The position numbers and the translations under genes are program-made. Source: CALDUY01 sp046350255 (GTDB taxonomy: Bacteria; Planctomycetota; Planctomycetia; Gemmatales; Gemmataceae). From it: a stretch of DNA of 64,000 bases. The stretch is taken from positions 310,001 through 374,000 of the forward strand of contig JAXMAV010000005.1 of NCBI GenBank assembly GCA_046350255.1, in the 5' to 3' direction. The notes under the pieces are model-generated. The model did no database searches and had not been told where the DNA came from. It saw only the letters and a list, made by a program, of their open reading frames with translations. Positions 16,997 to 26,355 of the stretch are shown here, piece by piece. Each line of letters starts with the position of its first letter. Within the stretch, counting starts at the first letter, position 1.

Positions 16997-18580
16997 CTAC
17001 TTCGTGCGAGGCTTGCCGGGGATGATCAAAATCGTGTTCTCCACGACCTGGTAGGTGGCGTTCACCTGGTTCAGAATCCGCTGGAGATGATCACCCAGGG
17101 GGCGGTTCTCCGCGGCGGGAGTTTTCACCAGCTGTTCTTCCGGGTTAGGCTGCCTGGCCTCCTGGAACGCCCGTTGTGCTACCACCGAGTGGATGCCGTA
17201 CTTCTTGCGCATGTCGAGCAGGACATCGCGCAGTGAAGTCTCCTTGGCGGCGGGCGCATTGATCGTCTGGGCCAGGCGCTTGAGCAACGGCGAGTTGGCG
17301 TCCTCCAGGGATTGACGCTGGCGGATGGGCGTTTTCTGGTCGCGATCGTGCAGGCAGAGGATGAGCCCATCATTGGCGGCCAGGTAAAGGCGGTCGGTCA
17401 CCGGGTTGATCACCGGGAAGCGGAACGCGGTGGTATCGAGCATGCTCAGCCGCACGCCGCGCTTCTTGTCGAGGACCAGCAGACGACCCGAGGGGTCCGA
17501 GGCGTAAACAAACCGTTCGTTGGAGGCCAGGTACCGGTCGGCATCCGGGTTGGCGTCGAGCACTTCGGAACCACGAGGGATGCGCCACAGGGCCTCGCCC
17601 GTCACCCGGTCAAGCCGGGCCAGCCCCTCGCGGGACGAGGTCACGAAGACGTCGCGGTCCATGGCCACCGGAGGCCGGCTGATCGCTGTCCCGGCCGTGT
17701 GGCGCCAGCGCAGCTTGCCGTTCTTCATGTTGATGGCGTAGAGAGTGGCATCATCCGCGCCAATGAAGGCGGTGTCTCCATACTCGACGGGTTGCATCGA
17801 CACCTTGGTATCGAGGTCGAACCGGTAGATTTCCGGGGAAGGAGTGTTTTCTCGAAGAATCTTGATAAAGCCTTCGCCTCGCCCATCGGGACTGACCACC
17901 AGCCCCTCCTCAGAAGAGAGCAGCGGGCGGAACGTCAGGTCGAAGTTGGTTTGCTCGGCCCAGATCGGCTTGGGACGCACGCGATCCTCACCCTCGCCCC
18001 GGCTGTAAATCAGAGACTCCCGTCGGACCTCTCCGGGGGAAAGTTCGCGCTGATTGGTCAGGCTCACAAACGGGAGATAGAAGGCATACAGACGGGTAGT
18101 CACCGTGGGTACGTAGAGCTGTTCCTCATCGACGGCTGGGGCCGCGGACAAGGCACCCGGGAGCGGATAATCCCATTTTTGGACGCCAGTTTCGCGGTCC
18201 AGCGAGATCATCGTGGCGTTGGCGATGACGTAGATGGATCTGCTGTTGGCTGCGAAGTAAGGCAGGATGGTGTAAGGTTTGCCCACCCGGGTCCGCCAGA
18301 TGGTGCGCCCGGTCTCGGCCTCGATGCGAGTGACCAGGCCGCTTCGCGTCAGGATGATCAGATCTCGGGCGATCGGTTCAATGCGGAGAAAGGCATCACG
18401 CCCGCCATCCATGGGGACGGCATTTTGCCAAGCCAGGTGGAGGTTCAACCGGGCCAGGGCCTCAGGTGCCGGCAAAGAAGGGTTGGAGTACACCCAGCGG
18501 CGATAGGTTTGCGCCAACACCACCGGCGTTACCAGGGCCATCAGCAAGACCGTGCCGGCCAGCCATCTTTTCGCAGTCAT
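16997..18580 (-). CDS. Exported PQQ-like beta-propeller protein with C-terminal domain
   Basis: A 527-residue exported protein. The ATG at 18580 has GGAGGT 7 bases upstream and opens a signal peptide (MTAKRWLAGTVLLMALVTP). Residues of about 50-410 form repeated PQQ/BamB-type propeller blades, seen as recurrent patterns such as ETGRTIWRTRVG, ETGVQKWDYPLPG, KNGKLRWRHTAGT and VTGEALWRIPRG. The last 110 residues contain LRDVLLDMRKKYGIHSVV and a final INQVNATYQVV-like segment, which resembles a secretin/TonB short N-terminal-type domain. No enzymatic residue set of a PQQ dehydrogenase is apparent, so a structural or scaffold role in the envelope is more likely than catalysis. Confidence 0.8.
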   Translation of the reverse strand: MTAKRWLAGTVLLMALVTPVVLAQTYRRWVYSNPSLPAPEALARLNLHLAWQNAVPMDGGRDAFLRIEPIARDLIILTRSGLVTRIEAETGRTIWRTRVGKPYTILPYFAANSRSIYVIANATMISLDRETGVQKWDYPLPGALSAAPAVDEEQLYVPTVTTRLYAFYLPFVSLTNQRELSPGEVRRESLIYSRGEGEDRVRPKPIWAEQTNFDLTFRPLLSSEEGLVVSPDGRGEGFIKILRENTPSPEIYRFDLDTKVSMQPVEYGDTAFIGADDATLYAINMKNGKLRWRHTAGTAISRPPVAMDRDVFVTSSREGLARLDRVTGEALWRIPRGSEVLDANPDADRYLASNERFVYASDPSGRLLVLDKKRGVRLSMLDTTAFRFPVINPVTDRLYLAANDGLILCLHDRDQKTPIRQRQSLEDANSPLLKRLAQTINAPAAKETSLRDVLLDMRKKYGIHSVVAQRAFQEARQPNPEEQLVKTPAAENRPLGDHLQRILNQVNATYQVVENTILIIPGKPRTK

Positions 18581-18698
18581 CCTGCACCTCCGCGGGTTCC
18601 GATCGGGGAGGGTTCTTCTCCCGATGAAGTGTACCACGGAGCCAGGCCGGGGACGATCAACCGGACCGAGTTCGTTCAACCCGAAGCCAGCAAGTTCG

Positions 18699-19208
18699 TC
18701 ATTTCTTGCCTTCTGCGCGCCGGTCGTGGAAGAACTGACGCAGCATGGAAGCGCAGGAGTCGGCCAGGATGCCGCCCAGCACTCCACATCGATGGTTCAA
18801 CCGACTGTCACTGGTGATGGAATAGAGCGTGTGGCAGGCTCCGGCCTTGGGATCATTGCAACCGTAGAAGACCAGCGGGATGCGGGCCTGGACGATGGCG
18901 CCGGCGCACATGGGGCAGGGTTCGAGCGTCACATACAGGGCGCACCCTTCCAGACGCCAGGAGCCCAGCGCCCGGGCCGCCTGGGTGATTGCAATCATTT
19001 CAGCGTGGGCGGTCGGGTCACCCAGTTGTTCGCGCTGATTGTGTCCTTGGCCGATGATTCCCTGTTCCAGATGGACCACCACTGCGCCAACGGGAACCTC
19101 TTCCTCGTCATAGGCGCAGCGAGCCTCGGCCAGGGCCAGTTCCATGTGCGCCAGGTGGAACGGATGCGCTGGATCAGTCAGCAGGTCTTCGAGTAGCAAG
19201 CGGTCCAT
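18699..19208 (-). CDS. tadA: tRNA-specific adenosine deaminase
   Basis: A 169-residue zinc-dependent deaminase that converts A34 to inosine in tRNA-Arg(ACG). Zinc and catalytic residues are intact: H68-A-E70 and P97-C98-P-M-C101, within the family contexts DPTAHAEMIAI and TLEPCPMCAGA. The C-terminal SDSRLNHRCGVLGGILADSCASMLRQFF is also typical of TadA. The ATG at 19208 is the only sensible start. It lies between the HEAT lipoprotein and the propeller gene on the same strand, with gaps of 73 and 118 bases. Confidence 0.96.
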   Translation of the reverse strand: MDRLLLEDLLTDPAHPFHLAHMELALAEARCAYDEEEVPVGAVVVHLEQGIIGQGHNQREQLGDPTAHAEMIAITQAARALGSWRLEGCALYVTLEPCPMCAGAIVQARIPLVFYGCNDPKAGACHTLYSITSDSRLNHRCGVLGGILADSCASMLRQFFHDRRAEGKK

Positions 19209-19281
19209 CGAGGCTCTTCAGAGTGCCGGATAGCAGGTTCAGGGTGTTCCCGTCAGTGTAGCGGGCTCGGGTGCGATTATG

Positions 19282-20094
19282 TTAGCGAAGGCCGGTCAGT
19301 TCAAGGACGCGGGATCCGACGCTTGGCTGCTGAATGAGGGACGGATCGACCTTGTCTGGGTTCTTGAGGTAGTCGGCCCAGACCGCGCCGTCGGGCGGAA
19401 GCCGTTTACCAGTGACGGCGACGAGAGATTCATGAGCGTTGTTTCGCAGGGCATCATCCTGTTCGCGGTTCAGGACGTCCACGAGGGCCCGAGTTACCTC
19501 CGGCTGCTCGAAGCTGCGGAGCGCCTTGGCCGCCGCGATGCGTTCGCGCATTTTCAGCTCGCGATCCTGATCGGGACCTTCCACGGGCGGTTCGCGCAGC
19601 ACCTTGACGAGTAGTTCGACACCCGCGGGTTGCCGGGTCTCCGCGACGGCGCCCAGGGCCTGGCAACGAATGATGGTGGCAGTTTCCGGCGAAAAGGTAC
19701 CCGCGCGGTAGTAGGCTTCCTTCAGTCCATCAGCAGCCCGAGGATCGCGATATTTGCGCAGAGTGTCGATGGCGGCGATGCGGCACCACGGCTGAGACTC
19801 ATGGCTAGCGCTGTAGGTCAGGATGTTGATGATGGCGTCCTGCTCTTCCTGGGTGCCGCCGGTCGCCAGCGGTTCGTGGAGCGCCCGCAGCGCTCGGGCT
19901 CGCAGGTTGCCGTCCTTACTAGTGCGAATGATCTCGACGGGATTTTCGGGCTCGCGGAAGACCTCGAAGTTCATCTTCTTCCAGCTGAATTCGTCCATGT
20001 TGGAGCATCCTGCAAGGAAGAAGAACGCAGAGGCCAGGACGACGAGGATGCCGCTACGCCGCGTTGCCGGTCGGATCTTACCGTGTCCAGTCAC
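19282..20094 (-). CDS. HEAT-repeat lipoprotein
   Basis: A 270-residue lipoprotein. A signal peptide with a basic start and lipobox (FFFLAGC) precedes the mature N-terminal Cys. The body consists of helical HEAT-like repeats, for example LRARALRALHEPL, CRIAAIDTLRKYRDPRAADGL and ERIAAAKALRSFEQPEVTRAL, followed by RNNAHESLVAVTGKRLP. Such repeats bind proteins, so an envelope adaptor is plausible. The GTG at 20094 has GGGAGGA 5 bases upstream. It is the first gene of the minus-strand run tadA and propeller protein. No specific family name can be given. Confidence 0.75.
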   Translation of the reverse strand: MTGHGKIRPATRRSGILVVLASAFFFLAGCSNMDEFSWKKMNFEVFREPENPVEIIRTSKDGNLRARALRALHEPLATGGTQEEQDAIINILTYSASHESQPWCRIAAIDTLRKYRDPRAADGLKEAYYRAGTFSPETATIIRCQALGAVAETRQPAGVELLVKVLREPPVEGPDQDRELKMRERIAAAKALRSFEQPEVTRALVDVLNREQDDALRNNAHESLVAVTGKRLPPDGAVWADYLKNPDKVDPSLIQQPSVGSRVLELTGLR

Positions 20095-20163
20095 CGCCGT
20101 CCTCCCTTTCCTGACCCAGCGGAATGGTTCCGCCTATCTGTTCCACGCAAAATCGTTGCGACC

Positions 20164-20185
20164 AACCGTAGCGGAGGCTACGGTT
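20164..20185. repeat. Small perfect inverted repeat in intergenic region
   Basis: AACCGTAGC (20164-20172), GGAG, GCTACGGTT (20177-20185). It sits between divergent genes with no U-tract, so it is not an obvious terminator. The form resembles dispersed REP-like hairpins; no second copy was seen in this window. Confidence 0.45.
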
Positions 20186-20282
20186 CTCGCCTTGCGTTTC
20201 AGCTCTGGTACAACTTGCGGCGGGAGGCTATATCTTCCTGGGTCGAGTTGATCAAGAGGAATCTCGCCCCAGGAGCCGAGGA

Positions 20283-20675
20283 ATGGCCAAACGGATGCGC
20301 ACGGAGGTTTACCAGGGTCTGTGGGCGCTGGTGTTCGTCCTTCTGGTAGGCGGTCTGATCTACGCAGTGGCTCGCTTACCCTTCACCTGGTATTATCTTC
20401 TCTTCGTCTGGCTTGCGGCGGTCAACATTGTTGCACTGGGGTTCTACGGGCATGATAAAACCCAGGCTCGAGCGAACCGGCGCCGCGTCAGCGAGGTGGT
20501 CCTTCATGGACTGGTGTTCCTGGGCGGAACCTTCGGAGCTTATCTGGGGATGTGGCTCTTTCGCCACAAGACGGTCAAACCGTCCTTCCAACTCCTGTTC
20601 CGGCTGATGGCATTTCTGCAAGTGATGCTGGTTGTCGCAGCGGCATATCGCATCTGGCTGAACTCCCGGGCCTGA
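20283..20675 (+). CDS. DUF1294 family membrane protein
   Basis: A 130-residue protein with about four transmembrane helices. The DUF1294 signature is visible in order: YGHDKTQARANRRRVSE, LHGLVFLGGTFGAYLGMWLFRHKTVKPSF. The conserved DK, RRV and RHKT-K residues are all present. The function of the family is unknown. An AGGAG-containing stretch lies upstream of the ATG. It is transcribed divergently from the HEAT lipoprotein gene and about 90 bases before the kinase gene. Confidence 0.85.
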   Translation: MAKRMRTEVYQGLWALVFVLLVGGLIYAVARLPFTWYYLLFVWLAAVNIVALGFYGHDKTQARANRRRVSEVVLHGLVFLGGTFGAYLGMWLFRHKTVKPSFQLLFRLMAFLQVMLVVAAAYRIWLNSRA

Positions 20676-20763
20676 GTCTCTGGTATACTCCTCTCTGAAG
20701 CAGTAAGATGGATCGGTCGCGGAAGCTGAGGCAAGAGTCAGGTCGCGAACCCGCGAGCAAATC

Positions 20764-22221
20764 ATGGAAATATCGGACACACTGAGCTTCGCCCAGCAGG
20801 TGGTCAAACTGGGCCTTGTTTCACAGCCGGAAGTCAACGAAGCCCTGGAAGATGTTCGGGCCGAGACCGGCCAGCAGAGCCCCGACCTGGTGTATCTCAC
20901 CCGCGCGCTCGAGCGCAAGGGCCTCCTCACGAATTTCCAGACCTCGAAGATTCTCAAGGGGGATGAGGAAGGCTTCTACCTCGGTGGATTCCGCATCCTC
21001 TACAAGATTTCGTCCGGTAGTTTCGGTCGCGTCTTTCGCGCGGATGAACCTCGTTCCGGGCGCGTGGTGGCGCTGAAGGTGCTTCGTCGGAGATGGAGCG
21101 AGGATCAGCAGCGCATCGACCTCTTCGTGCGGGAAGGCAAGGTGGGGCTTACCCTCAAGCATCCCAACATCGTCGAGGTGGTGGCGATCAACCAGGATCC
21201 CATCACCAAGCAGTATTACATCGCCATGGAGTTCGTCGAGGGCGGCAATGTCCGCGAAATCCTCACCATCCGTAAGTCCCTGCCGGCCGTCGATGCCCTC
21301 AAGTTGATCGAGGATTGTACCTTGGGGCTGGTCTATGCTTACTCGAAGGGGTTCACTCACCGCGACATCAAGCTGACCAACATCCTGGTTTCGTCGGCGG
21401 GCGAGGCCAAACTGGTGGATTTTGGTCTGGCCCAGATGTTCGCCGCCATTGGGCGGGAAGAAGAGCAGGTCGATCGTACCGTCGATTACGCCGGGCTGGA
21501 GAAGGCCACCGGGGTGAAGTCGGGGGACGTGCGTAGCGATATCTTCTTCCTGGGCTGCGTGTTCTTCGAGATGCTCACCGGTCGGCCTCCCATGGACATG
21601 GTCAAGGATCGTCATGCCCGCATGATGAAACGGCGATTCGAGGAGATCCAGCATCTCAAACCTGGGGAGATCCAGGCCCCGGCTTCCGTCTATCAACTCT
21701 GTGAGTCGATGACGGCTTACGATCCCAAACGACGGTATCAAACCCCCTCTCAGCTTCTGGATGCGGTCCGGGCGGCCCGGAAGGACATGGCCAGCGGGGG
21801 GGGCAGTGGGGCCGCCTCAGGGGCAACCCCGCGAAACGAGGTCAAATCGCTCTTCCTGGTGGAAAGTCATCACGGCCTGCAGGAGTTGCTGCGCAACCGG
21901 TTCAAGGAGCATGGTTTTCGGGTCCTGCTAGCGTCGGATCCCATGCGCGCCCTGGATCGCTTTCGCCAGCAACCGTTCGACGTGCTCATCGTGGATGCCG
22001 AGAACACCGGCGACGATGGCATCCTGGTGTTCGACCGCGTGATGAATGAAGCGCGCGATAAACGGCTGCCGTGCGTGGGCATTCTGATCCTGGGTGAGGA
22101 TCAGGCTGAGTTGGCCTCGGGCATGGCACGACGCGGCAATGCGCGCGTGCTGGTCCGTCCCGTCTCGTGGAAACAACTGTACGGCGGTCTGCGCCAACTT
22201 CTCGGGCAGTCGATCAAGTAG
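20764..22221 (+). CDS. Ser/Thr protein kinase fused to a degenerate receiver domain
   Basis: A 485-residue soluble protein in three parts. Residues 1-70 are a planctomycete-type helical N-terminal segment. Residues 75-340 are a Hanks-type kinase: Gly loop SSGSFGRV, K105, H199-R-D201 with HRDIKLTN, and D219-F-G221; the activation segment ends without a clear APE. A Gly/Ser linker leads to a receiver-like domain (about 362-484) with a beta5-type VLVRP and a phosphoacceptor-like LIVDAENTGDDG. The acidic pair at the start is replaced by VES and the canonical Lys before Pro by Arg, so phosphotransfer is doubtful. It converges on the uracil-DNA glycosylase gene with a 4-base gap. No transmembrane sensor is present. 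Confidence 0.87.
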   Translation: MEISDTLSFAQQVVKLGLVSQPEVNEALEDVRAETGQQSPDLVYLTRALERKGLLTNFQTSKILKGDEEGFYLGGFRILYKISSGSFGRVFRADEPRSGRVVALKVLRRRWSEDQQRIDLFVREGKVGLTLKHPNIVEVVAINQDPITKQYYIAMEFVEGGNVREILTIRKSLPAVDALKLIEDCTLGLVYAYSKGFTHRDIKLTNILVSSAGEAKLVDFGLAQMFAAIGREEEQVDRTVDYAGLEKATGVKSGDVRSDIFFLGCVFFEMLTGRPPMDMVKDRHARMMKRRFEEIQHLKPGEIQAPASVYQLCESMTAYDPKRRYQTPSQLLDAVRAARKDMASGGGSGAASGATPRNEVKSLFLVESHHGLQELLRNRFKEHGFRVLLASDPMRALDRFRQQPFDVLIVDAENTGDDGILVFDRVMNEARDKRLPCVGILILGEDQAELASGMARRGNARVLVRPVSWKQLYGGLRQLLGQSIK

Positions 22222-22225
22222 CCGT

Positions 22226-23020
22226 TCAGGCTGGCTTCCCGGGAATCGGCCTGCCGAGCTTTCCCAGCAGCAGTTTCATGTCCTCCCACACGTCCCGTTT
22301 CTTCTCCGGGGAGCGGAGCAGGTACGAGGGATGGAACGTGCAGAGCACGGGGATGCCGCGGTACTCGAAGATGCGGCCGCGAAGCCGGGTGATACCCTGG
22401 GTGATGCCCAGGAGATGGGTAACCGCCGTGCCACCCAGAGCGCAAATCCAGCGCGGGCGCACCAGGGCGATGGTCTTTTCCAGCCATTCCTTGCAGTGTT
22501 CCGCCTCATCGACCTGCGGCTGACGGTTACCTGGAGGCCGACAGCGCAGAATGTTGCAGATGTACACCTCCTCGCGGCGCATGCCGCAGGCGGCAATGAT
22601 ACGGTCCAGCAGTTGCCCGGCCGGTCCAACGAACGGCTCGCCCTTGCGGTCTTCCTCGGCTCCTGGCGCTTCTCCAACGAAGCAGATTTCTGGATCGAGC
22701 GGCCCCACGCCAAACACGGTCTGCGTGCGAGTGGATGCCAGCTGAGGGCAGCGCGTGCAGGCAGCGACCTGGGCTCGCAGCGCCTGGAGCTGTTGCAAGC
22801 GACTCTCCTGATCGGCTGAGACCACTTCGGTTTGAGGTGTGCTGGCGAACAGCGACACCTGCACTGACGCATCGCTAACCAGGGTTAGCGGCCTGGTGGC
22901 TCCCGGGGGCGACGAGGACTGCGGGGTCGTCGGCACCCATTCGATTCCGGCCGAGCGCAGGCTGTCGATGTGTTGACGCAACTGCCGTTCCAGGTCGCTG
23001 GGGGTGGGTTCGTCGGACAT
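22226..23020 (-). CDS. udg: Uracil-DNA glycosylase, family 4 (Fe-S)
   Basis: A protein of about 264 residues that removes uracil from DNA. The iron-sulfur ligands fit family 4: C88, C91 (ACTRCPQL), C160 (ILRCRPPGNR) and C176. The active-site motifs are GEAPGAEED (117-124) and HPSYLLRSPEKKRDVW near the C-terminus. The first 75 residues are a Ser/Pro-rich, low-complexity extension not needed for catalysis. The ATG at 23020 is preferred over the GTG at 23035, which lacks a ribosome binding site. Confidence 0.93.
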   Translation of the reverse strand: MSDEPTPSDLERQLRQHIDSLRSAGIEWVPTTPQSSSPPGATRPLTLVSDASVQVSLFASTPQTEVVSADQESRLQQLQALRAQVAACTRCPQLASTRTQTVFGVGPLDPEICFVGEAPGAEEDRKGEPFVGPAGQLLDRIIAACGMRREEVYICNILRCRPPGNRQPQVDEAEHCKEWLEKTIALVRPRWICALGGTAVTHLLGITQGITRLRGRIFEYRGIPVLCTFHPSYLLRSPEKKRDVWEDMKLLLGKLGRPIPGKPA

Positions 23021-23131
23021 GGCGCTCTCTATCACCAGGGGAAATGATGCCTGCCAGAAAGATCCTTCACTTCCTGCTTCTTCCCGGAAGATCCTGAATC
23101 GGTTAATCTGAGCGGATTCCGGAGGTGCATC

Positions 23132-24847
23132 ATGCGATTTATTCTACTCACGCTGCTCGTTCCCACGGTAGGCTTCGGCGCGGATTTGATCGTCCACCGC
23201 GCGCGCATCGTCACGGTCGATGCGAAATCCAGCGAGGCCGAGGCCATCGCCGTGGAGCGCGGTCGGATTGTGGCCGTGGGAAGCAACGAAGCGGTGCTGA
23301 AACACAAAAAGCCCGGCACCCGGATCATCGATGCGCAGGGCCGGATGATGGTGCCGGGATTGATCGATTCGCACGTCCACCCGATCGGCGCGGTCACCAC
23401 GGAGCTTGCTGCCGCCCCTCCGGACATTCGCTCGCTGCGGCAAGCGTTCGCCTACATTCGCGAGCAGGCGAAACAGCTGCCGAAGGGAGACTGGATTGTA
23501 CTGCGCTACGCCTTTCCCACCCGGTTGGATGAGGCGCGCTTTCCCACCCGGGCCGAGCTGGACGCGGTGGCCCCGGATCATCCCGTCCTGTTTCATGCCG
23601 GGCCAGCAGCAATGGTGAACACCCGGGCGCTGACAGTCTCGGGAATCACCAGGGAGACGAAATCGCCTGCCACGGGCATGGTGGTGAAAGATCCTCAAAC
23701 CGGAGAGCCGACCGGCATGATGCGCAACGCCTACGGGCTTTTGAAGGGGGTGCCCAGGGAAGGCGACCGCGTGGCGCCCGGACAACTGCGCGAGGGAGTA
23801 AAGAAGCTCTTTCGGGAGTACAACCGCCAGGGGATCACCAGTGTGGCGGATCGCAACGGCTCGAAAGATGGCCTGGAGCTATACCGCAATCTCGCCAGGG
23901 CAGGGGAGCTGACGCTGCGTGTGAACGTGTCGCGGAGCTTCAACACCGGAGGCACCCGCGAGCAGACCGTGCAGCGACTGCGCGACCTGAAAGGCAAGGA
24001 TGGAACCGATGGCCCGACCAACACCGGCGATGACTGGGTGCGCATCGGGCCGATCAAAATGTTTCTCGATGGCGGGATGCTCAATGGAACGGCGTACATG
24101 CGGCAGCCCTGGCCGCCCGGGCCCACGTACCAGATCACCGAGAAGGATTATCGCGGGCTCCTGTTCATTCAACCCGATCAGCTGAAGATGCTGGTGGAGG
24201 AAGCCGCCCGGCAGCACTGGCAGGTGACCGCGCACACGGCCGGGGAAGGCGCGATGGATGTCCTGCTGGATGCCTACGAACATGCCAACCGCATGGTGCC
24301 GATAAAGTCGTTGCGGTTCTGCATCACGCACGCCAACTTTCCATCACGGCACAATCTCGAACGTTGCAAGGAGCTTGGCGTGGTGGCCGACGTGCAGCCG
24401 GCCTGGCTGTACAAGGATGGCAGCACCCTGGCGCGGATACTGCCCGCGGCGCGGATTCGCTGGTTCCAGCCCTACAAGAGCTGGCTGCAGTACACCACCA
24501 TCGGAGGCGGCAGCGATCACATGCTTCGCTACGACTCCATGGCGTCCACCAACCCGTGGAACCCATGGCTCGGCATCTGGACGGCAGTGACCCGGCAGAC
24601 CGAGCGAGCAGGTATCCTTGAGCCGGACGAACGGCTGACGCGCGAGCAGGCTCTCCGTCTCTACACCCTCCACAACGCCTACATACTTCACGAGGAGAAA
24701 CTCAAGGGAAGCCTCGAGGTGGGCAAGCTGGCGGACTTCATCCTGCTCGATCGAAACATTCTCACCTGTTCCGACGCCGAGTTGTTGCAAACGCGCGTGG
24801 TCCTCACCGTCGTCGGAGGGAACATCGTCCATCAGGCTGAGAAATAA
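23132..24847 (+). CDS. Exported amidohydrolase (YtcJ-like, amidohydrolase 3)
   Basis: A 571-residue amidohydrolase-superfamily enzyme with a short signal peptide (MRFILLTLLVPTVGFG). The metal-binding HxH is H81-V-H83 in VPGLIDSHVHPIG. Further family segments are HTAGEGAMDVLLDAYEHAN, ITHANFPSRHNLER and GGGSDHMLRYDSM, which carry the remaining His and Asp ligands, and the C-terminal sandwich domain ends KLADFILLDRN. Members hydrolyse amides or related C-N bonds; the substrate cannot be predicted. An ideal GGAGGTG ribosome binding site precedes the ATG. Confidence 0.88.
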   Translation: MRFILLTLLVPTVGFGADLIVHRARIVTVDAKSSEAEAIAVERGRIVAVGSNEAVLKHKKPGTRIIDAQGRMMVPGLIDSHVHPIGAVTTELAAAPPDIRSLRQAFAYIREQAKQLPKGDWIVLRYAFPTRLDEARFPTRAELDAVAPDHPVLFHAGPAAMVNTRALTVSGITRETKSPATGMVVKDPQTGEPTGMMRNAYGLLKGVPREGDRVAPGQLREGVKKLFREYNRQGITSVADRNGSKDGLELYRNLARAGELTLRVNVSRSFNTGGTREQTVQRLRDLKGKDGTDGPTNTGDDWVRIGPIKMFLDGGMLNGTAYMRQPWPPGPTYQITEKDYRGLLFIQPDQLKMLVEEAARQHWQVTAHTAGEGAMDVLLDAYEHANRMVPIKSLRFCITHANFPSRHNLERCKELGVVADVQPAWLYKDGSTLARILPAARIRWFQPYKSWLQYTTIGGGSDHMLRYDSMASTNPWNPWLGIWTAVTRQTERAGILEPDERLTREQALRLYTLHNAYILHEEKLKGSLEVGKLADFILLDRNILTCSDAELLQTRVVLTVVGGNIVHQAEK

Positions 24848-24923
24848 CGCCAGGCCGCCAGCGGATGCCTTCGCTCGTCTAGAATGAAGAGTGGTGATGC
24901 CATCTTGCGAAGGAGAAGAGTGA

Positions 24924-26345
24924 GTGAACGCCTCCGCTATCAAACCAGTAACTCTTTCGGAACTCCGCCGGACCGGATGGAAGTCGCGAAGCGTGAAACA
25001 GGAGATTCGCGACAACTTCCTGCGTCGTTTGCACGACCGAGAAGATCTCTTCCCCGGTATCGTGGGTTACGAAAATACCGTGATCCCTGAGATCAACCTG
25101 GCCCTGATCGCCGGCCACGACATGTTGTTTCTCGGAGAGAAAGGTCAGGCAAAAAGCCGGTTGATGCGCTCGCTTGCTCGCTTTCTCGATGACGAGATAC
25201 CCTATCTCGACCTGCCGGGCTGTCCCGTCCATGAGGACCCTTACCGTCCCATCACCGCCATGGGGAAACGAGCGGTTGCCGAGGTGCCCGAGGAAGAACT
25301 TCGCATCGCCTGGTGGCCCCGGCGTCAGCGCTATGCGGAACGCCTGGCTCCGGGCACCAAGTTCGCGGATGTTATCGGAGAGATTGACCCGGCGAAATTG
25401 GCCCAGGGCACGAGCATGTCCACCGAGGAGGCTCTCCACTTTGGCCTGATTCCTCGGATGCATCGCGGCATTTTTGCGATGAACGAGATCCCTGAACTGG
25501 ACGAGCTCGTCCAGGTGGGTCTGTTCAACATCCTCGAGGAACGCGACGTTCAGATTCGCGGCTACCCGGTGCAGTTCGACCTCGACATCCTGATCCTCTT
25601 CTCGGCGAATCCTTCCACCTATAACCGATCCGGAAAGGTGATTCCTCAGCTGAAGGATCGCATCGGTTCGGTCATTCACACGCATTATCCGCTCGACCGG
25701 GCCCTCGGCATCGACATCATGGAGAAGGAAGCCGGGGTGGATCTCGGCGGCGAGTATCCCGTGGTGGTCCCCCTGTTCATGAAGGAAATCGTCGAGCAGG
25801 TGTCGATCTGCGCCCGCAAGTCGAAGTACATCGACCATCAGTCCGGCGTCAGCGCCCGGTTCTCCATCGCCAACTTCCGGACGATGATCGCCAGCGCGCG
25901 ACATCGCTCGGTGCGATTGAATGAAAAGCCGGCCGTCCCGCGCATCAGCGACCTGGGCCATCTCTATGCTTCCTCGTTGGGGAAGCTGGAACTGGACATG
26001 ATGGGCAGTCAGCAGATGTCGGAGCGCCAGGTGCTCGAAGCCATCATCGCCGAGGCGACCCGGATTGTGTTCGAGGAGTACGTGGAGAAGTCGGGCCTCG
26101 ACGAGATTGCCACGGTGTTCGGCAAGGGCGTGAAGATCGAGGTAGGAGACATGTTGCCTTCTTCGCACTATGCCGAGCGCTTGAAGCGGGTGCCCCGCGC
26201 GTGGGAGAAAGCGTTTGAAGTCAACGCCAGCGAGAACGAGGCGGTGCGCGCCTCGTGTGTGGAGTTTGTGCTGGCGGGGCTCTACGCGTCGGATCGCATT
26301 TCTCGCTCGCAAAAGCATGGTCGGATCACTTACGAGGTGCGCTGA
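24924..26345 (+). CDS. MoxR/ChlI-like AAA+ ATPase
   Basis: A 473-residue AAA+ protein related to magnesium-chelatase ChlI and MoxR ATPases. Walker A is G71-EKGQAKS with Lys77; Walker B and following are GIFAMNEIPELDELVQ, with sensor 1 at LFSANPSTYNRSG. Such ATPases pair with von Willebrand A proteins to remodel or insert cofactors into partner proteins. The next gene encodes such a protein and starts 10 bases later, so they form an operon. The start is a GTG with GGAG upstream. The remodelled target is unknown; there are no chlorophyll or cobalamin genes nearby. Confidence 0.88.
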   Translation: MNASAIKPVTLSELRRTGWKSRSVKQEIRDNFLRRLHDREDLFPGIVGYENTVIPEINLALIAGHDMLFLGEKGQAKSRLMRSLARFLDDEIPYLDLPGCPVHEDPYRPITAMGKRAVAEVPEEELRIAWWPRRQRYAERLAPGTKFADVIGEIDPAKLAQGTSMSTEEALHFGLIPRMHRGIFAMNEIPELDELVQVGLFNILEERDVQIRGYPVQFDLDILILFSANPSTYNRSGKVIPQLKDRIGSVIHTHYPLDRALGIDIMEKEAGVDLGGEYPVVVPLFMKEIVEQVSICARKSKYIDHQSGVSARFSIANFRTMIASARHRSVRLNEKPAVPRISDLGHLYASSLGKLELDMMGSQQMSERQVLEAIIAEATRIVFEEYVEKSGLDEIATVFGKGVKIEVGDMLPSSHYAERLKRVPRAWEKAFEVNASENEAVRASCVEFVLAGLYASDRISRSQKHGRITYEVR

Positions 26346-26355
26346 GGAGCCTGGC

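Noticed and set aside
17312..18817. 501-codon plus-strand open frame opposite the propeller gene
   Set aside because: It has no recognised motif and overlaps a gene with clear signal peptide and blades.
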